A stretch of 64,000 bases of DNA from Verrucomicrobiaceae bacterium (GCA_027484445.1 JAIXSY010000037.1:62001-126000), one strand, 5' to 3'; shown: positions 1 through 10,244, numbered from the stretch's first letter. Numbers and translations are program-made. The notes: a model not told the origin generated them from the letters alone.

Positions 1-2091
1 GGAATCAATGCCACGCGTGCCCTGACGGCGCTGAATTCGCGCCATGGGGGGTTTCGCCTGACTCCGGCAGGACGTGTGCAGACGCCGACCCTGACCATCC
101 TGGCCAAGCGTGAGCGTGAGATTCAGTCCTTTGTGTCACGCACGTACTACGAGGTGCACGCGCTTTTTGAAGTCACCGCAGGTCGCTACGAAGGCCGCTG
201 GTTGGACGAAAAGTTCGTCAAAGATGAGCAGGATGAGCACAAGAAGCCAGAGCGTCTGTGGAACCGAGCTCAGGCAGAAAAGATCGTGGCTCGCTGCATT
301 GGCAAGACTGGCAAGATCGAGCAAGTCACGAAACCGGTGAAGCAAGTGGCACCACTGCTCTATGACCTGACGAGTCTGCAGCGGGAGGCGAGCAATCGCT
401 TTGGTTTCTCGGCACGTCGCACCCTGCAAATTGCTCAGGCTTTGTATGAAAAATTCAAAGTACTGACCTATCCAAGAACAGACTCGCGCTACCTTCCCGA
501 AGACTACTTGGGCACGGTGTTTGGCACGCTGAAGACCTTTGCCTCCCACGATGATCGCAGGCAGGATGCTCTGCCTTCGGATCTGGGCAAGCACGCTGCG
601 ACAGCTCTGGACAACAAGTGGGTCCGCCCGACCCGACGTGTGTTCGACACGAGCAAGGTCAGCGATCACTTTGCCATCATCCCCACGGGTCAAATTCCAC
701 CGAAGGAGTTGCCGGAGGCAGAGCAGAAGATCTTTGACATGGTCTCGCGTCGCTTCGTGGCGGTCTTTTTCCCGCCTGCTGAGTTTGAGGAAACCACACG
801 CATCACCCGAGTCGAGGCAGATGCCTTTCGCAGCGTTGGCAAGGTGCTGATGGAGCCCGGTTGGCTAGCGGTGTATGGCAAAAAAGCGGCTGAAGAAGCT
901 GCGGGCGAAGGCCAGGAACAGGCCAAGCTGCTCGTGCAGGCCAAAGATGGTGATTCGGCAGCGACGCTGGATGCCAAGGTCGAAGAGCTGGCCACGAAGC
1001 CACCTGCACGCTACAACGAAGCCACCCTGCTGCGCACCATGGAGACGGCTGGGAAACTGGTCGATGACGAGGAGCTGGCAGAGGCCATGAGTGACCGTGG
1101 TCTAGGAACACCAGCGACCCGTGCGGCGATCATCGAAGGATTGATCAATGACAAATACATTGAGCGAGTTGGCCGTGAAATCGCGGTCACGACCAAAGGG
1201 TTGGCCCTCATTGATCAGATTAGTGAAATCGGCATCGAAGCGCTTAGCTCACCCGAGCTCACGGGCCAATGGGAATACAAGCTGCGTCAGATGGAGCAGC
1301 ACCAATTGGATCGCGGCAGCTTCATGCGTGACATTCGTAGCCTGACCACTGCGGTGGTGGAGAAAACGCGCAGTTACCAGCAACATGCGAAAGAGCGCGT
1401 GTATCCTGACTTTGAAGCCGTCTGTGGCGTCTGCGGTCATCGTGGCTTCAAGCAGACAGAGGATTACTACGCCTGCAAAAATGACGAATGTCAGGTCCGA
1501 GTCTTCAAAACCATCGCAGGCATGGATTTGGCAGAAGAGCAGATTCGCGAGCTTTTGGAGAAGCGATTCTTGGCACCCCTGGAAGGTTTCCGCAGTCGCT
1601 TGGGCAAAGAATTCACCGCTGGGTTGGAGATCAATGACAAGGGCAAGGTCGGTTTTGTCTTCCCCGGTGGCAGCAGTGACCCCGATGCTGCTCCAGCCTT
1701 TGATTTTGCCAGTGCCGTTCCTCTTTGTTTATGCCCGGTGTGTGAGAAGAAGAAGCGCAAAGGCCAAATTTACGAAACTCCGCAACACTACATTTGTGAT
1801 GTGGCCGCGAAGGATGCCAAAGCCTGCAATGCGCGTCTGCCGCGCCAGCTCTGTCAAAAAGAGATCACGGTGGCGAATGCCATCAAGTTCTTCACCGAGG
1901 GCAAGACAGACCTGATCGAGGGCATGATCTCCAAGAAGGGCAAGCCATTCAGCACCTTCCTGCTCTGCAAGGCCGGGGAAAAACGACTGCTCGGTTGGGA
2001 GTTCCCGCCGAGAGAGCCACGTCCGAAGGCAGCGCCTAAGCCACGTGGCAAGTTCGCGAAGAAAGCGGCCAGCCCTCCAGCGGAAGGTTGA
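1..2091 (+). CDS. topB: DNA topoisomerase III (type IA), 5' end outside window
   Basis: Type IA topoisomerase that relaxes or decatenates DNA through a 5'-phosphotyrosyl link. The reading frame is open from base 1, so the gene begins upstream; a GTG at 76 is internal. The visible part starts in the gate region with the GRVQTPTL motif, typical of TopB rather than TopA. The catalytic tyrosine lies in [11 protein letters not shown] at about codon 157 of the visible part. The C-terminal third holds two cysteine clusters: CGVCGH with CKNDEC (about 1426-1495), and CPVCEKKK with later cysteines (about 1732-1850). These look like topoisomerase zinc-ribbon repeats. A basic Pro/Lys/Ala tail ends the protein. 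It converges on the next gene with only 14 bases between them. TopA is the alternative, but the motif wording favours TopB. Confidence 0.87.
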   Translation, partial: GINATRALTALNSRHGGFRLTPAGRVQTPTLTILAKREREIQSFVSRTYYEVHALFEVTAGRYEGRWLDEKFVKDEQDEHKKPERLWNRAQAEKIVARCIGKTGKIEQVTKPVKQVAPLLYDLTSLQREASNRFGFSARRTLQIAQALYEKFKVLTYPRTDSRYLPEDYLGTVFGTLKTFASHDDRRQDALPSDLGKHAATALDNKWVRPTRRVFDTSKVSDHFAIIPTGQIPPKELPEAEQKIFDMVSRRFVAVFFPPAEFEETTRITRVEADAFRSVGKVLMEPGWLAVYGKKAAEEAAGEGQEQAKLLVQAKDGDSAATLDAKVEELATKPPARYNEATLLRTMETAGKLVDDEELAEAMSDRGLGTPATRAAIIEGLINDKYIERVGREIAVTTKGLALIDQISEIGIEALSSPELTGQWEYKLRQMEQHQLDRGSFMRDIRSLTTAVVEKTRSYQQHAKERVYPDFEAVCGVCGHRGFKQTEDYYACKNDECQVRVFKTIAGMDLAEEQIRELLEKRFLAPLEGFRSRLGKEFTAGLEINDKGKVGFVFPGGSSDPDAAPAFDFASAVPLCLCPVCEKKKRKGQIYETPQHYICDVAAKDAKACNARLPRQLCQKEITVANAIKFFTEGKTDLIEGMISKKGKPFSTFLLCKAGEKRLLGWEFPPREPRPKAAPKPRGKFAKKAASPPAEG

Positions 2092-2105
2092 GTTTTTTCA
2101 TCGAA

Positions 2106-4994
2106 TCAATACGCGTAGGCGAATTCATTCGAATTCAAGATCACGAGGCAGACATCTGCCAGCGCGCGCGTCCTCGCATCGCAATCGGTCGGCTGTAAAT
2201 CAGGAATGAAATCGGTGTAGCCAGGTAGTTTTTCGACGAAGGTGAACTTCTCTCCGGTGTTTTCTTCCACCGCCTCGCGTCGCACCTCATGAGGTGGTTT
2301 TGCTTTTTCTCCCTTCCAGTTTTTCTGGTGCTCTTCCATCGTCCTCCAATGTGCCTCGCAGCTGGCTTTTTCTTCAGCCGTGGGTGGACGTCCATAGGCG
2401 AGATGAAATAAGCGCGTGATGGGGTCTTCTACCGCCTCACGGATGAGTCGAGCGGCCAAAGCCAGAGCACGGGCTTGGCTGGACTCGCTATTGAACAGAC
2501 TGAAGACCTGTGGCGTCACGGTCGAGACCTCTCTTGCCTCGCAGGAAAAGTCAGGTGCAGGCTCATTGAAGACCTCCATGAATGGATCACGCAGGCCGCG
2601 AATTTTGAGAGCATAGAGGCTCCGGCGGTGGCGCTGAGTCGGCAGGGCATTGGGCACCCATGCCGATGCAAAGGTGCCCATGACCATGCGCGGCTGCATG
2701 GCGGCTTCACGGTTGATTTCGGGTCGATTCGGGATGCCTCCCACTTGTAAATTCAGCTCCCCAGATACAGACAGCATAGCGTCGCGCAATTCCTCGGCCA
2801 TCAGCCTTCGGGGCTTGAAGACCGCATATGCTTTTTCCCATTCCTCACGGTTCAGCGTTTTCTCATCTGAGCCTTGAGGCGAAGGCAATGTGGCACTGCG
2901 CCGGTAGGCAGCGCTGGTCATGATGAGCCGATGCATGGCCTTCAGGCTCCATCCATTTTCGACCAAAGCAGCGGCGAGAAAGTCGAGCAACTCGGGGTGT
3001 GTGGGCTTTTTGCCCGTGCTGCCAAAGTTGTTGGGATTTCCTGCAATGGCCTGCCCGAAGTGCCATAGCCAGACACGATTCACAATCGTTCGTGTGGTCA
3101 GGGGATTCGCAGGGTTGGCAATCCAGTGAGCCAGCGCTAGGCGACGGCCTTCTAGGCTCTCTACGTCTTGGAACTCCAAGCTCTTGAGGTTCGACATCGC
3201 GGATAGCACGCCAGGTTTGACAGCTTGGGTGGGTGAAAAAGGATCACCGCCACTCAGGATCGCGGTTTTTTCCAGTTCTCCCGTTTGCAGATGATCCGTT
3301 GGCATTCGCATCGGGGCGGTGACACTGGTCAAGGCAGGCGTGAGCCCGTTGTACACGCTAAAGGCATAGGGTTCGTAGCGTTCCAATTCCCAGCGCAGGC
3401 GCTCCAGCCCCTTTCGGGCGACACGTTCGTTCCCAAAGTCCTGGGGTTCAAAGCCAACTAGCTTGGGTGGATACTGATCTTCTGGCACGCCTTGGCCAGC
3501 CAAGATTTGTCGAGCGGTGCTAAAGTGATCCGAGAATGCACGGCGACTTTTTTTCCCAATGCCCTTTTTCGATTGTTCTACGGCAGCATTCCAGCGGCTT
3601 GGGTCCTGGCCCTTTTCGGCAAACCATCGTTGCGCATTTTGCAGTAGCTTCTCATCAAGTCGTCGAAGTGTTTCGATGTGGCCTGCTTGCAATGCCACGA
3701 GGTCTTTTTTTTCTTCAAAACCAGCAGTGTTTTCTTCCTTCAAGAAGGCGGCGGGTCGCTCCGCCAGTTGGGTGGTGGCAAAGCAGGCCTGGATGGCATA
3801 ATAATCATGCGTGGGCACCGGATCGAATTTGTGATCATGGCAGCGTGCGCACTGCAAGGAATGCGCCAAAAAGGTTTCCCCAACACTGTTGGTCACATCA
3901 TCCAAAAATCGCTGTCGAGCCACCTTGGCGACCTCCATGCCAGTGAGTTCCCAAGGCCCCATCCGCAGGAAGCCCGTAGCAATGAGCATTTCTGGATCAT
4001 CAGGTTTTAGCTCATCCCCGGCGATTTGTTCCAAGATGAAGCGGTTGTAGGGCTTGTCGGAATGAAAACTGCGCACCACATAGTCACGATAGCGCCAGGC
4101 ATTGCCTCGCTCGTAGTCATTGGCAAAGCCGCTGCTATCGGCGTAGCGCACAACATCTAACCAATGACGCGCCATGCGCTCACCATAATGCGGACTTTTT
4201 AGCAGTCGTTCGATCAGTCTTTCCACCGCCTTTTGCCCCTGCGCAGTGCCAAGCCCAGACGATCCACATTCTGCCACAAAAGCCTCCACCTCCTCAGGTT
4301 TGGGGGGCAAACCTGTGAGGTCAAAGGTGGCTCTACGAATGAACTGACGTGGAGCTGTGTCACCCGCCCAAGTCATTTCACGAGGCAAATGCAGCGCTAG
4401 CAGTGCATCAATCGGGTGCCTTTCACGAGTTTGGGCAGAAACCGAATTCAGATCTGGCTTCTGCACCGATTGATAGGCCCAGAGCGATTCAGGCGAGTAG
4501 CGCCGCTGAGCCCACTCGGGCGTTAGCGCACCTTTGACTTGCACGATCACTCCGTCTTCAGCGCTCCATGCTTCTGATTTCGCCTTTGCGATCGCGGCGC
4601 GCTTGGCTTCCTCAGGCCAGATCGCCCCCGAAGTGATCCAGGCGCGAATCCATTCCAATTGCGCGGGTGTCAAACGGTCTGCTTCTTTCGGAGGCATGGC
4701 CTCCCAGTCCGCGTGATTTCGTGTGGCCGCGAGGTAGAGCGGACTTTGATCCGGCTGACCCACGACAATGGCGGGCTGTTCGCTATCTCCTCCACGTGTC
4801 GCTGCGGCCTGCGTTCGCATGTCGTAGCCACCTTTGATCTTAGTGCTATCGTTGCCATGACAAGCCAAGCACTTCTCCTGAAAAAGTGGCCAAATTCGGC
4901 GCACAAAAAGCTCCTCGCCCTCCTTGGCAGCAAGGTCGATCGTAAACAGGCTAAGCACCAGGACACTCCTGAGAATGGCAAGCATGCAGGCCAT
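2106..4994 (-). CDS. Secreted cytochrome c / DUF1549 / DUF1553 protein (PSCyt1 type)
   Basis: Large exported protein of the planctomycete-cytochrome family, common in Planctomycetota and Verrucomicrobiota; its role is unproven but is usually linked to periplasmic polymer breakdown. The frame is open to 5120, but the ATG at 4994 is preferred because it starts a signal peptide (MACMLAILRSVLVLSLF), giving 962 residues. An N-terminal CLACH haem-binding motif lies about 35 residues in. A DUF1549 domain follows, with RHWLDVVRYADSSGF and a second CxxCH (CARCHDHKFDP). The DUF1553 domain then holds the NRVWLWHFG motif. Such genes usually travel with a DUF1501 partner; none is present here. The opposite neighbour starts at 5186, so the two share a divergent promoter region. 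Confidence 0.88.
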   Translation of the reverse strand: MACMLAILRSVLVLSLFTIDLAAKEGEELFVRRIWPLFQEKCLACHGNDSTKIKGGYDMRTQAAATRGGDSEQPAIVVGQPDQSPLYLAATRNHADWEAMPPKEADRLTPAQLEWIRAWITSGAIWPEEAKRAAIAKAKSEAWSAEDGVIVQVKGALTPEWAQRRYSPESLWAYQSVQKPDLNSVSAQTRERHPIDALLALHLPREMTWAGDTAPRQFIRRATFDLTGLPPKPEEVEAFVAECGSSGLGTAQGQKAVERLIERLLKSPHYGERMARHWLDVVRYADSSGFANDYERGNAWRYRDYVVRSFHSDKPYNRFILEQIAGDELKPDDPEMLIATGFLRMGPWELTGMEVAKVARQRFLDDVTNSVGETFLAHSLQCARCHDHKFDPVPTHDYYAIQACFATTQLAERPAAFLKEENTAGFEEKKDLVALQAGHIETLRRLDEKLLQNAQRWFAEKGQDPSRWNAAVEQSKKGIGKKSRRAFSDHFSTARQILAGQGVPEDQYPPKLVGFEPQDFGNERVARKGLERLRWELERYEPYAFSVYNGLTPALTSVTAPMRMPTDHLQTGELEKTAILSGGDPFSPTQAVKPGVLSAMSNLKSLEFQDVESLEGRRLALAHWIANPANPLTTRTIVNRVWLWHFGQAIAGNPNNFGSTGKKPTHPELLDFLAAALVENGWSLKAMHRLIMTSAAYRRSATLPSPQGSDEKTLNREEWEKAYAVFKPRRLMAEELRDAMLSVSGELNLQVGGIPNRPEINREAAMQPRMVMGTFASAWVPNALPTQRHRRSLYALKIRGLRDPFMEVFNEPAPDFSCEAREVSTVTPQVFSLFNSESSQARALALAARLIREAVEDPITRLFHLAYGRPPTAEEKASCEAHWRTMEEHQKNWKGEKAKPPHEVRREAVEENTGEKFTFVEKLPGYTDFIPDLQPTDCDARTRALADVCLVILNSNEFAYAY

Positions 4995-5185
4995 AACGGA
5001 GCTGCTGATCTCAGTTTTCGCTGCTTTTGCGGACCCTATCATTTTTGCCGGTTGTGCGACCCGAAGACAGGCGGATTCCCTCTCCGGAATGGATTCTCCC
5101 TCACGTGTGGGGATTGCCAAGCCTGCGGTAGCCGCTATTCTCGCCTCGCTTTTAGCATCGCCTCACTCCTCCCGCCTCACTTTCT

Positions 5186-7150
5186 ATGTCCCTCGAAGCC
5201 ACCCTCCAAGTCGCCGCTGACGCAGGTCAGCTCCTGAAGACCAGCCATGAGAACATCTTGGCGCTGCTCGCTGCCAGCACCAACCCTGTGTATCGTGCGA
5301 GCATTGAGGAACTTGCCTCAGCTGGGCAGTGGGCGGAATTGAATGACCGATTTTTCCAGGCACTGAAGTTTGGCACAGGTGGCTTGCGTGGACGCACGGT
5401 GGGCAAGATTGTGACTCAGGCAGAACGCGGTTCCTCTGCTGCGGATCAGCAGCCGGATCATCCTTGCGTTGGCACGAATGCGATGAATTTCTACAATGTC
5501 GGCCGTGCGACTCGTGGCCTCGTCACTTACTGCAAAGCCTGGCGAGCCAAGGCAGGTCTTCAGGGCAAGCCAAGCATTGTCTTCAGCCATGACACGCGCA
5601 TGTTTTCGCCAGAATTCGCGAAGCGTTGCGCCCAGATCGCGATTGAGAATGGAGCCAATGTCTATCTCTTCGATGGATGCCGAGCGACACCAGAGATGAG
5701 CTTTGCGGTGAGACAACTGCGTGCTGATGCCGGTGTCATGCTCACGGCCAGCCACAACCCCCCTCACGACAATGGCTACAAAGTCAATTTTAGCGACGGT
5801 GCAGGCATCGTGGAACCCCACGCCAGTGGCATCATCCAAGAAGTCAATGCCATCAAAGACGAAGCCTACGAGGCATTGCCTACGGATCAGCAGGGGAAAA
5901 TCACTTTGTTAGGCGCGGACATGGATGCCCAATACCTTGAGCGTGTGGAGACCATGATGCTCCAGCCTGAGTTGCTGAAGCAAGAGGCAGCCAAAAAGCT
6001 GAAGATCGTTTACACCGCCCTGCACGGCACAGGTGGAGTGTTGGTGCCTGTATTGCTGAAGAAGCTAGGCTTCAACTTCCTCACGGTGCCTGAGCAAGAT
6101 GTGCGTGATGGACGCTTCCCTACCGTGAAATCACCCAATCCTGAGAATGCATCGGCTTTGAAGATGGCCGTCGATCTCGCAGACAAAGAAGGCGCGGACA
6201 TCATCATCGGCACTGATCCCGACTGCGACCGCATGGGGGTCGGTGTGCGCGATGCCAGTGGCAAGATGGTTTTGCTCACGGGCAATCAGACAGGCTCTCT
6301 GATGGGATGGTATCGTCTGAAGACGATGTTTGATCTGGGCATCCTGAATGAATCGAACAAGGACCGCGCTGTCTTCTTGAAGACCTTTGTCACCAGCCCG
6401 ATGCAGGACACCATTGCAGCTAAATTTGGCGTGCAGTGCATCAACACGCTCACGGGCTTCAAGTGGATCAGTGCCAAGCTCGCGAAATACGAGGCTGTAT
6501 TGCCAGCAGAGATTCTGGCCAAGTATCGTGACCTGCCTGCGTCAGAGTCACGAGCTGCACGTCTCCAGTTCAGCAAGTTCCTCGTCTTCGGTGGTGAGGA
6601 GAGTTACGGTTACATGGGGGATGACTTTAGCCGCGATAAGGATGGCAACGGAGCCGTGGTCATGTTCGCTGAACTCGCCGCCTACGCAGCCAGCCAAGGA
6701 CTAACCGTGGCCGGATTGCTTGACGAGGTTTATTGCGATGTGGGCTACTTCCTCGAAGTGAACCAAAGTAAAGTTTTCGAGGGTGCCACTGGGGCAGCGC
6801 AGATCGCTAAGCTTGCCGATAGCTATGGAGCCAATCCTCCGACTGAGGTGGATGGCAGCGCTGTCATCAATGTGCGCGATTTCCGTAAACCTGGAATTGT
6901 CGATGAAGAAGGTGATCCGGTTTCTACCGAGAAGATGCTCTTTGTGGACCTTGCGGATGGTCGCAGTTTCGCGGTTCGCCCCTCCGGTACTGAGCCAAAG
7001 ATCAAATACTACATGTTTGCGCGCGAAGTGCCTGCATCTGGACAACGACTGACCCGAGACGAGCTTGCTGCTGCCAAGACAAAGGTTAGTGCTTCTCTAG
7101 AGAGCCTCTGGGCTTTCTTGGAGAAAGATATTGATGCTCGGCTAGCCTGA
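5186..7150 (+). CDS. pgm: Phosphoglucomutase / phosphomannomutase
   Basis: Alpha-D-phosphohexomutase that interconverts hexose 1- and 6-phosphates, feeding glycogen, cell-wall and polysaccharide synthesis. All four family signatures are present: the phosphoserine loop TASHNPPHDNGYK with the catalytic serine near residue 189, the metal-binding loop GTDPDCDRMGV (about 342-352), the sugar-binding loop GGEESYGYMGDD, and the phosphate-binding loop VRPSGTEPKIKYYM near the C-terminus. At 654 residues it is longer than the E. coli ManB type and resembles the PgcA/PGM2 class, which can also use ribose phosphates. It is encoded alone; the gene behind it is unrelated. Confidence 0.93.
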   Translation: MSLEATLQVAADAGQLLKTSHENILALLAASTNPVYRASIEELASAGQWAELNDRFFQALKFGTGGLRGRTVGKIVTQAERGSSAADQQPDHPCVGTNAMNFYNVGRATRGLVTYCKAWRAKAGLQGKPSIVFSHDTRMFSPEFAKRCAQIAIENGANVYLFDGCRATPEMSFAVRQLRADAGVMLTASHNPPHDNGYKVNFSDGAGIVEPHASGIIQEVNAIKDEAYEALPTDQQGKITLLGADMDAQYLERVETMMLQPELLKQEAAKKLKIVYTALHGTGGVLVPVLLKKLGFNFLTVPEQDVRDGRFPTVKSPNPENASALKMAVDLADKEGADIIIGTDPDCDRMGVGVRDASGKMVLLTGNQTGSLMGWYRLKTMFDLGILNESNKDRAVFLKTFVTSPMQDTIAAKFGVQCINTLTGFKWISAKLAKYEAVLPAEILAKYRDLPASESRAARLQFSKFLVFGGEESYGYMGDDFSRDKDGNGAVVMFAELAAYAASQGLTVAGLLDEVYCDVGYFLEVNQSKVFEGATGAAQIAKLADSYGANPPTEVDGSAVINVRDFRKPGIVDEEGDPVSTEKMLFVDLADGRSFAVRPSGTEPKIKYYMFAREVPASGQRLTRDELAAAKTKVSASLESLWAFLEKDIDARLA

Positions 7151-7179
7151 TTCAGGAACCTGATCGCCGATCTGAAAGG

Positions 7180-7204
7180 AAGCGTGTCTTCGTGGCACGC
7201 TTTC
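7180..7204 (+). terminator. Possible weak terminator after pgm
   Basis: A 7-bp perfect stem (AAGCGTG at 7180-7186 with CACGCTT at 7196-7202) with a 9-base loop lies 29 bases after the pgm stop. The following T tract is short (TTTCC), so termination is plausible rather than clear. Confidence 0.4.
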
Positions 7205-7400
7205 CTCAGACATTTGATATTCTCTCAAATTCACCACTTGCCAAGTCAGGCCGGAACTGAAGCCGAGATCGGTTAGCAGTTGATGCAAACACTCCAACTC
7301 TGCTCGTTGGGCAATCCTGCATGTTGGAAAGAAAGTCTCCAAAAAAACTTGAATGCGGTCGATCGTGCCCGCGTCTGAGTTGGAGTCTTTTCTTCTTTCT

Positions 7401-7790
7401 ATGAAACATCCTGTGCTCCGTTCGTTGGTTTTGGGTTCTGTTGGCTTGTCTTTGCTGCTCAGCTCCTGCGTGGTCGATCCTTATGGCTATCACTCAGGTT
7501 TTGGGCGTCCAGTAGGTTATGGAGGTCCTGCGGAAGGATCCGTGGCGGGTGCTGTTCTTGGAGCCGCTGCAGGCGGGATCATTGGCAACCAAAGTGGGCG
7601 TGGTCTGGAAGGTGCTGCCTTGGGTGGAGTGTTGGGTGCCTTAGCGGGTGGGGCTTTGCAAAATGGTCGTCAACAACGCTGGGGACAACCCTGTTATCAG
7701 CCGCCAGTCCCCTGTGCCCAACCTACGTTTTTTGCGCCTCAGCCTGCGTTTCATGGCTGCCATGATCCCTATGCGTTTGGTGGATGGTGA
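7401..7790 (+). CDS. Glycine-zipper 2TM lipoprotein
   Basis: Small outer-membrane or periplasmic lipoprotein of the Rick_17kDa/glycine-zipper type. The start ATG at 7401 gives a lipoprotein signal with lipobox LLSSC, cleaved before the cysteine near residue 23. The centre is a classic double glycine zipper: GSVAGAVLGAAAGGIIGNQ, then GLEGAALGGVLGALAGGAL, about residues 50-90. The tail is rich in Pro, Gln and Phe. Members such as SlyB influence envelope integrity, but no specific role can be read here. It stands alone between pgm and the alcohol dehydrogenase. Confidence 0.82.
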   Translation: MKHPVLRSLVLGSVGLSLLLSSCVVDPYGYHSGFGRPVGYGGPAEGSVAGAVLGAAAGGIIGNQSGRGLEGAALGGVLGALAGGALQNGRQQRWGQPCYQPPVPCAQPTFFAPQPAFHGCHDPYAFGGW

Positions 7791-7866
7791 ACCTTTCGGC
7801 TTCGCCTTCATGAACACCTTTTGGGTTAATTCTTGAATTGAAGCTTGAGGCTTTGAATCTTTGCTA

Positions 7867-7890
7867 AGAGCATTCTTTGATGAATGCTCT
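7867..7890 (+). promoter_or_regulatory. Inverted repeat spanning the dehydrogenase start codon
   Basis: Perfect 9-bp arms (AGAGCATTC at 7867-7875, GAATGCTCT at 7882-7890) with a 6-base spacer enclose the ATG at 7880. As RNA this would form a hairpin with the start codon at the loop edge; as DNA it is a 9-6-9 operator-like palindrome. Its function is inferred only. Confidence 0.45.
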
Positions 7891-8881
7891 TTGTCTGACG
7901 GCTCCCGAACGATTTGAAATGGTTTCTTTGCCAGAGCATTCTGGCCCTGGCGTTGGGGAAGCCCTGGTCGCCGTTCGCCATGTGGGCATCTGCGGAACCG
8001 ATTTGAGTGGTTATCGCGGCAAAATGCCTTTCATCCAGTATCCGCGCATTTTGGGGCACGAGCTTGCCGTGCAGGTTTTGGCCCTCGGAAGCGATGTGAC
8101 GCACCTGAAGGTTGGGGATTTTTGTGCCGTGGAACCTTATCTCAACTGCGGACACTGCCAGCCTTGCGAGCTTGGGAGAACGAACTGTTGTGAAAGTTTG
8201 CAAGTGCTCGGTGTTCATGTGGATGGCGGCATGAGAGAACGACTGCTTCTGCCTGCGGCGAAACTTCACCCCGGGAATGGGCTTTCCTTGAAGTCATTGG
8301 CCTTGGTCGAAACCTTAGCCATTGGCTGTCATGCGGTGAATCGTGCTTCCGTGACGAAGAACGAAGACATCCTGATCATTGGTGCTGGTCCGATTGGCTT
8401 GACGGTCTTGATTTTTTCTAAGCTTGCCGGTGCTCGGATCACGGTTCTGGAAAAAAATGAGATGAGGTGCAGAACGGTTCGTTCCCTTTATCCTGAGGTT
8501 CGCGTCATCCATGAGTGCCCAGACACGCCTATGGCGCATGCTGTGTTTGATGCGACGGGCAACGCGGATTCGATGTCTCAGGCCTTCCGATTCGCGCATT
8601 TCGGAGGGAGAGTGATTTACGTGGGCATCACGGCGGAGCCGGTGAGGCTGGATGATGCTCTTTTCCATCGTCGCGAATTAACCCTGTTCGCTAGTCGAAA
8701 TGCAGTGGCTAGTGACTTCACGCGCATTTTAGCGTTGATGGCTGTAGGTGAAGTGGAGGTAAAGCCATGGATCACGCATGAATGCCTTTTGGAGGAATTG
8801 TCATCCGCGATGCCTACTTGGCTTCATCCCGAAAGTGGTTTGATCAAAGCGGTGGTCACCGTGTCGGAGACTTCGCGCTAG
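7880..8881 (+). CDS. Zinc-dependent MDR alcohol/polyol dehydrogenase
   Basis: Medium-chain NAD(P)-dependent dehydrogenase of the threonine/sorbitol/galactitol-phosphate dehydrogenase group. The catalytic zinc site is seen in HVGICGTDLSGY (Cys near 37) and ILGHEL. The structural zinc site is the four-cysteine stretch CGHCQPCELGRTNCC, about residues 90-105. A Rossmann motif, IGAGPIGLTVLIFSKLAG, follows near residue 165. At 333 residues it has the usual length. The ATG at 7880 is preferred over the TTG just before it. The substrate cannot be read; L-galactonate/gulonate-type sugar acids or polyols are possible. It converges with the deacetylase gene and overlaps its end by 26 bases. Confidence 0.88.
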   Translation: MNALCLTAPERFEMVSLPEHSGPGVGEALVAVRHVGICGTDLSGYRGKMPFIQYPRILGHELAVQVLALGSDVTHLKVGDFCAVEPYLNCGHCQPCELGRTNCCESLQVLGVHVDGGMRERLLLPAAKLHPGNGLSLKSLALVETLAIGCHAVNRASVTKNEDILIIGAGPIGLTVLIFSKLAGARITVLEKNEMRCRTVRSLYPEVRVIHECPDTPMAHAVFDATGNADSMSQAFRFAHFGGRVIYVGITAEPVRLDDALFHRRELTLFASRNAVASDFTRILALMAVGEVEVKPWITHECLLEELSSAMPTWLHPESGLIKAVVTVSETSR

Positions 8882-10244
8882 GTTCGAGGGCTTGCGGTGA
8901 AGTCATGGTCTCGGTCTTTTCTGGCTTTGGGAGGCTGATGGGTAGGTAGGCTGCATCCAGGTCGATTTTGAATCGCCAGCTGATGACCTCATCGGGCTTA
9001 TCGACCGCTTGTTTGAAGCTGAGAGTCACAGCACAGTCTTCGCGTCGAAGTCGAGTTGGGATTTGGTAACTCACCTCTTGAGTGGAAGGATCAAATTTCG
9101 CAGGAACGACTCCCAAGCCTGCCACACGCATTTTGATTGTTTCCGGCAAGATCGGGGTCATGCGGGCAAGTCCGGCTATGATCATGGGCTGTCTCTCCGG
9201 GATCACTTCATCAGGGGCAGGTGAAAGGCTGATCAGGGGATTGCCACCCCCATCCTTGGCGGTTGCCGTTAGGAAATGATTCTTGGAGACATCTCCGCGG
9301 CCGCGGAAGCTTGTGGCGAGTTTGAAGTTCGTGTCATTTTCACCATGGATGATGTAGCGCCCGAGTTTGCCCAGAGGGCTGTCCCAGGTGACTTTTTGGC
9401 TGTTGACGGTGACGAGGCTTTCGTAGCCCACCTGTAGGCCGAGCTCCATGATGCTATCGTCAAAAATGCCAAAGGGGTAAGCGAACGAAGTGCAGCTGAC
9501 GCCAAGATTTTTTTCGATGAATTCCTTCGAATCTTTGAGTTCAGAGAGTAGCCACAGCTGATGTTCAGGATCGGTGCGATTTTTCTTCTGCCGTAGGCTT
9601 TCATGCGAGACGCTATGGCTCCCGATCTCACAGCCGTGCTGCATCATTTCTCGCACCTGAGCCCAACTGAGTGAGCGCCCGCCGATGTTCACGTATTTCT
9701 TGTAAAGATAAACGGTGAAGGGAAAGCCATACTGTTTCAGAACAGGGAAGGCATGGGTGTAAACGCCCTCCCAACCATCATCCATGGTGATCACGATCGC
9801 ATCCTCAGGGATGTTTTTTTGACCTTTTCGCCAAGCAATGACGTCGCTGAGGGGAATGACAGGGATGCCAGATTCTTTCACCGCCTTCATTTGCTCCTGA
9901 AACTTTGAGGCAGAGATGATCATGGGACTGCCACCGCGCTCTCGAAAATCGTGATAGCCCAAAATCGCCACAACAGACGATTTGTTCAATTCAAAGGTAG
10001 GCGTCGGGGTGGCGACCGGTTCTGGCGCAGCGGTTTCAAAAACAGTGCTGCTGCGCACTCGTGCTTCCAGCGCCTGCTGCTCGGCCGTCAGAGGAGTTTC
10101 CGCTGGAGGTGGGGGCGTCGTTGGAGCAGGCTCGGCTGTGGTGATTCCCGCCAGACGTGCGAGACGGTCTAGCTTGGATTCGAGCCGCTTGCAGGAGCTG
10201 AACACGAGCAGAAGGGGGAGCAGGCAGAGCAGAGCTGGGCGCAT
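8856..10244 (-). CDS. Lipoprotein polysaccharide deacetylase (NodB/CE4)
   Basis: Membrane-anchored CE4 deacetylase that removes acetyl groups from a polysaccharide such as peptidoglycan or an exopolysaccharide. The ATG at 10244 gives a lipoprotein signal with lipobox VFSSC and has a purine-rich GAAGAAGAAAA stretch upstream. Conserved CE4 motifs are ITMDDGW (motif 1, metal aspartate), GSHSVSHE (motif 2, H-x3-H) and FAYPFG (motif 3). A Pro-rich linker follows the lipid anchor, and an extra beta-rich domain of about 120 residues follows the catalytic domain. The gene is divergent from mreB, consistent with but not proving a wall-related role. Its stop lies inside the end of the dehydrogenase gene. 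Confidence 0.88.
   Translation of the reverse strand: MRPALLCLLPLLLVFSSCKRLESKLDRLARLAGITTAEPAPTTPPPPAETPLTAEQQALEARVRSSTVFETAAPEPVATPTPTFELNKSSVVAILGYHDFRERGGSPMIISASKFQEQMKAVKESGIPVIPLSDVIAWRKGQKNIPEDAIVITMDDGWEGVYTHAFPVLKQYGFPFTVYLYKKYVNIGGRSLSWAQVREMMQHGCEIGSHSVSHESLRQKKNRTDPEHQLWLLSELKDSKEFIEKNLGVSCTSFAYPFGIFDDSIMELGLQVGYESLVTVNSQKVTWDSPLGKLGRYIIHGENDTNFKLATSFRGRGDVSKNHFLTATAKDGGGNPLISLSPAPDEVIPERQPMIIAGLARMTPILPETIKMRVAGLGVVPAKFDPSTQEVSYQIPTRLRREDCAVTLSFKQAVDKPDEVISWRFKIDLDAAYLPISLPKPEKTETMTSPQALEPSAKSPTR

Noticed and set aside
7206..7342. Small minus-strand open frame of 66 codons between pgm and the lipoprotein
   Set aside because: No recognisable domain, no clear ribosome site, and ordinary non-coding texture.
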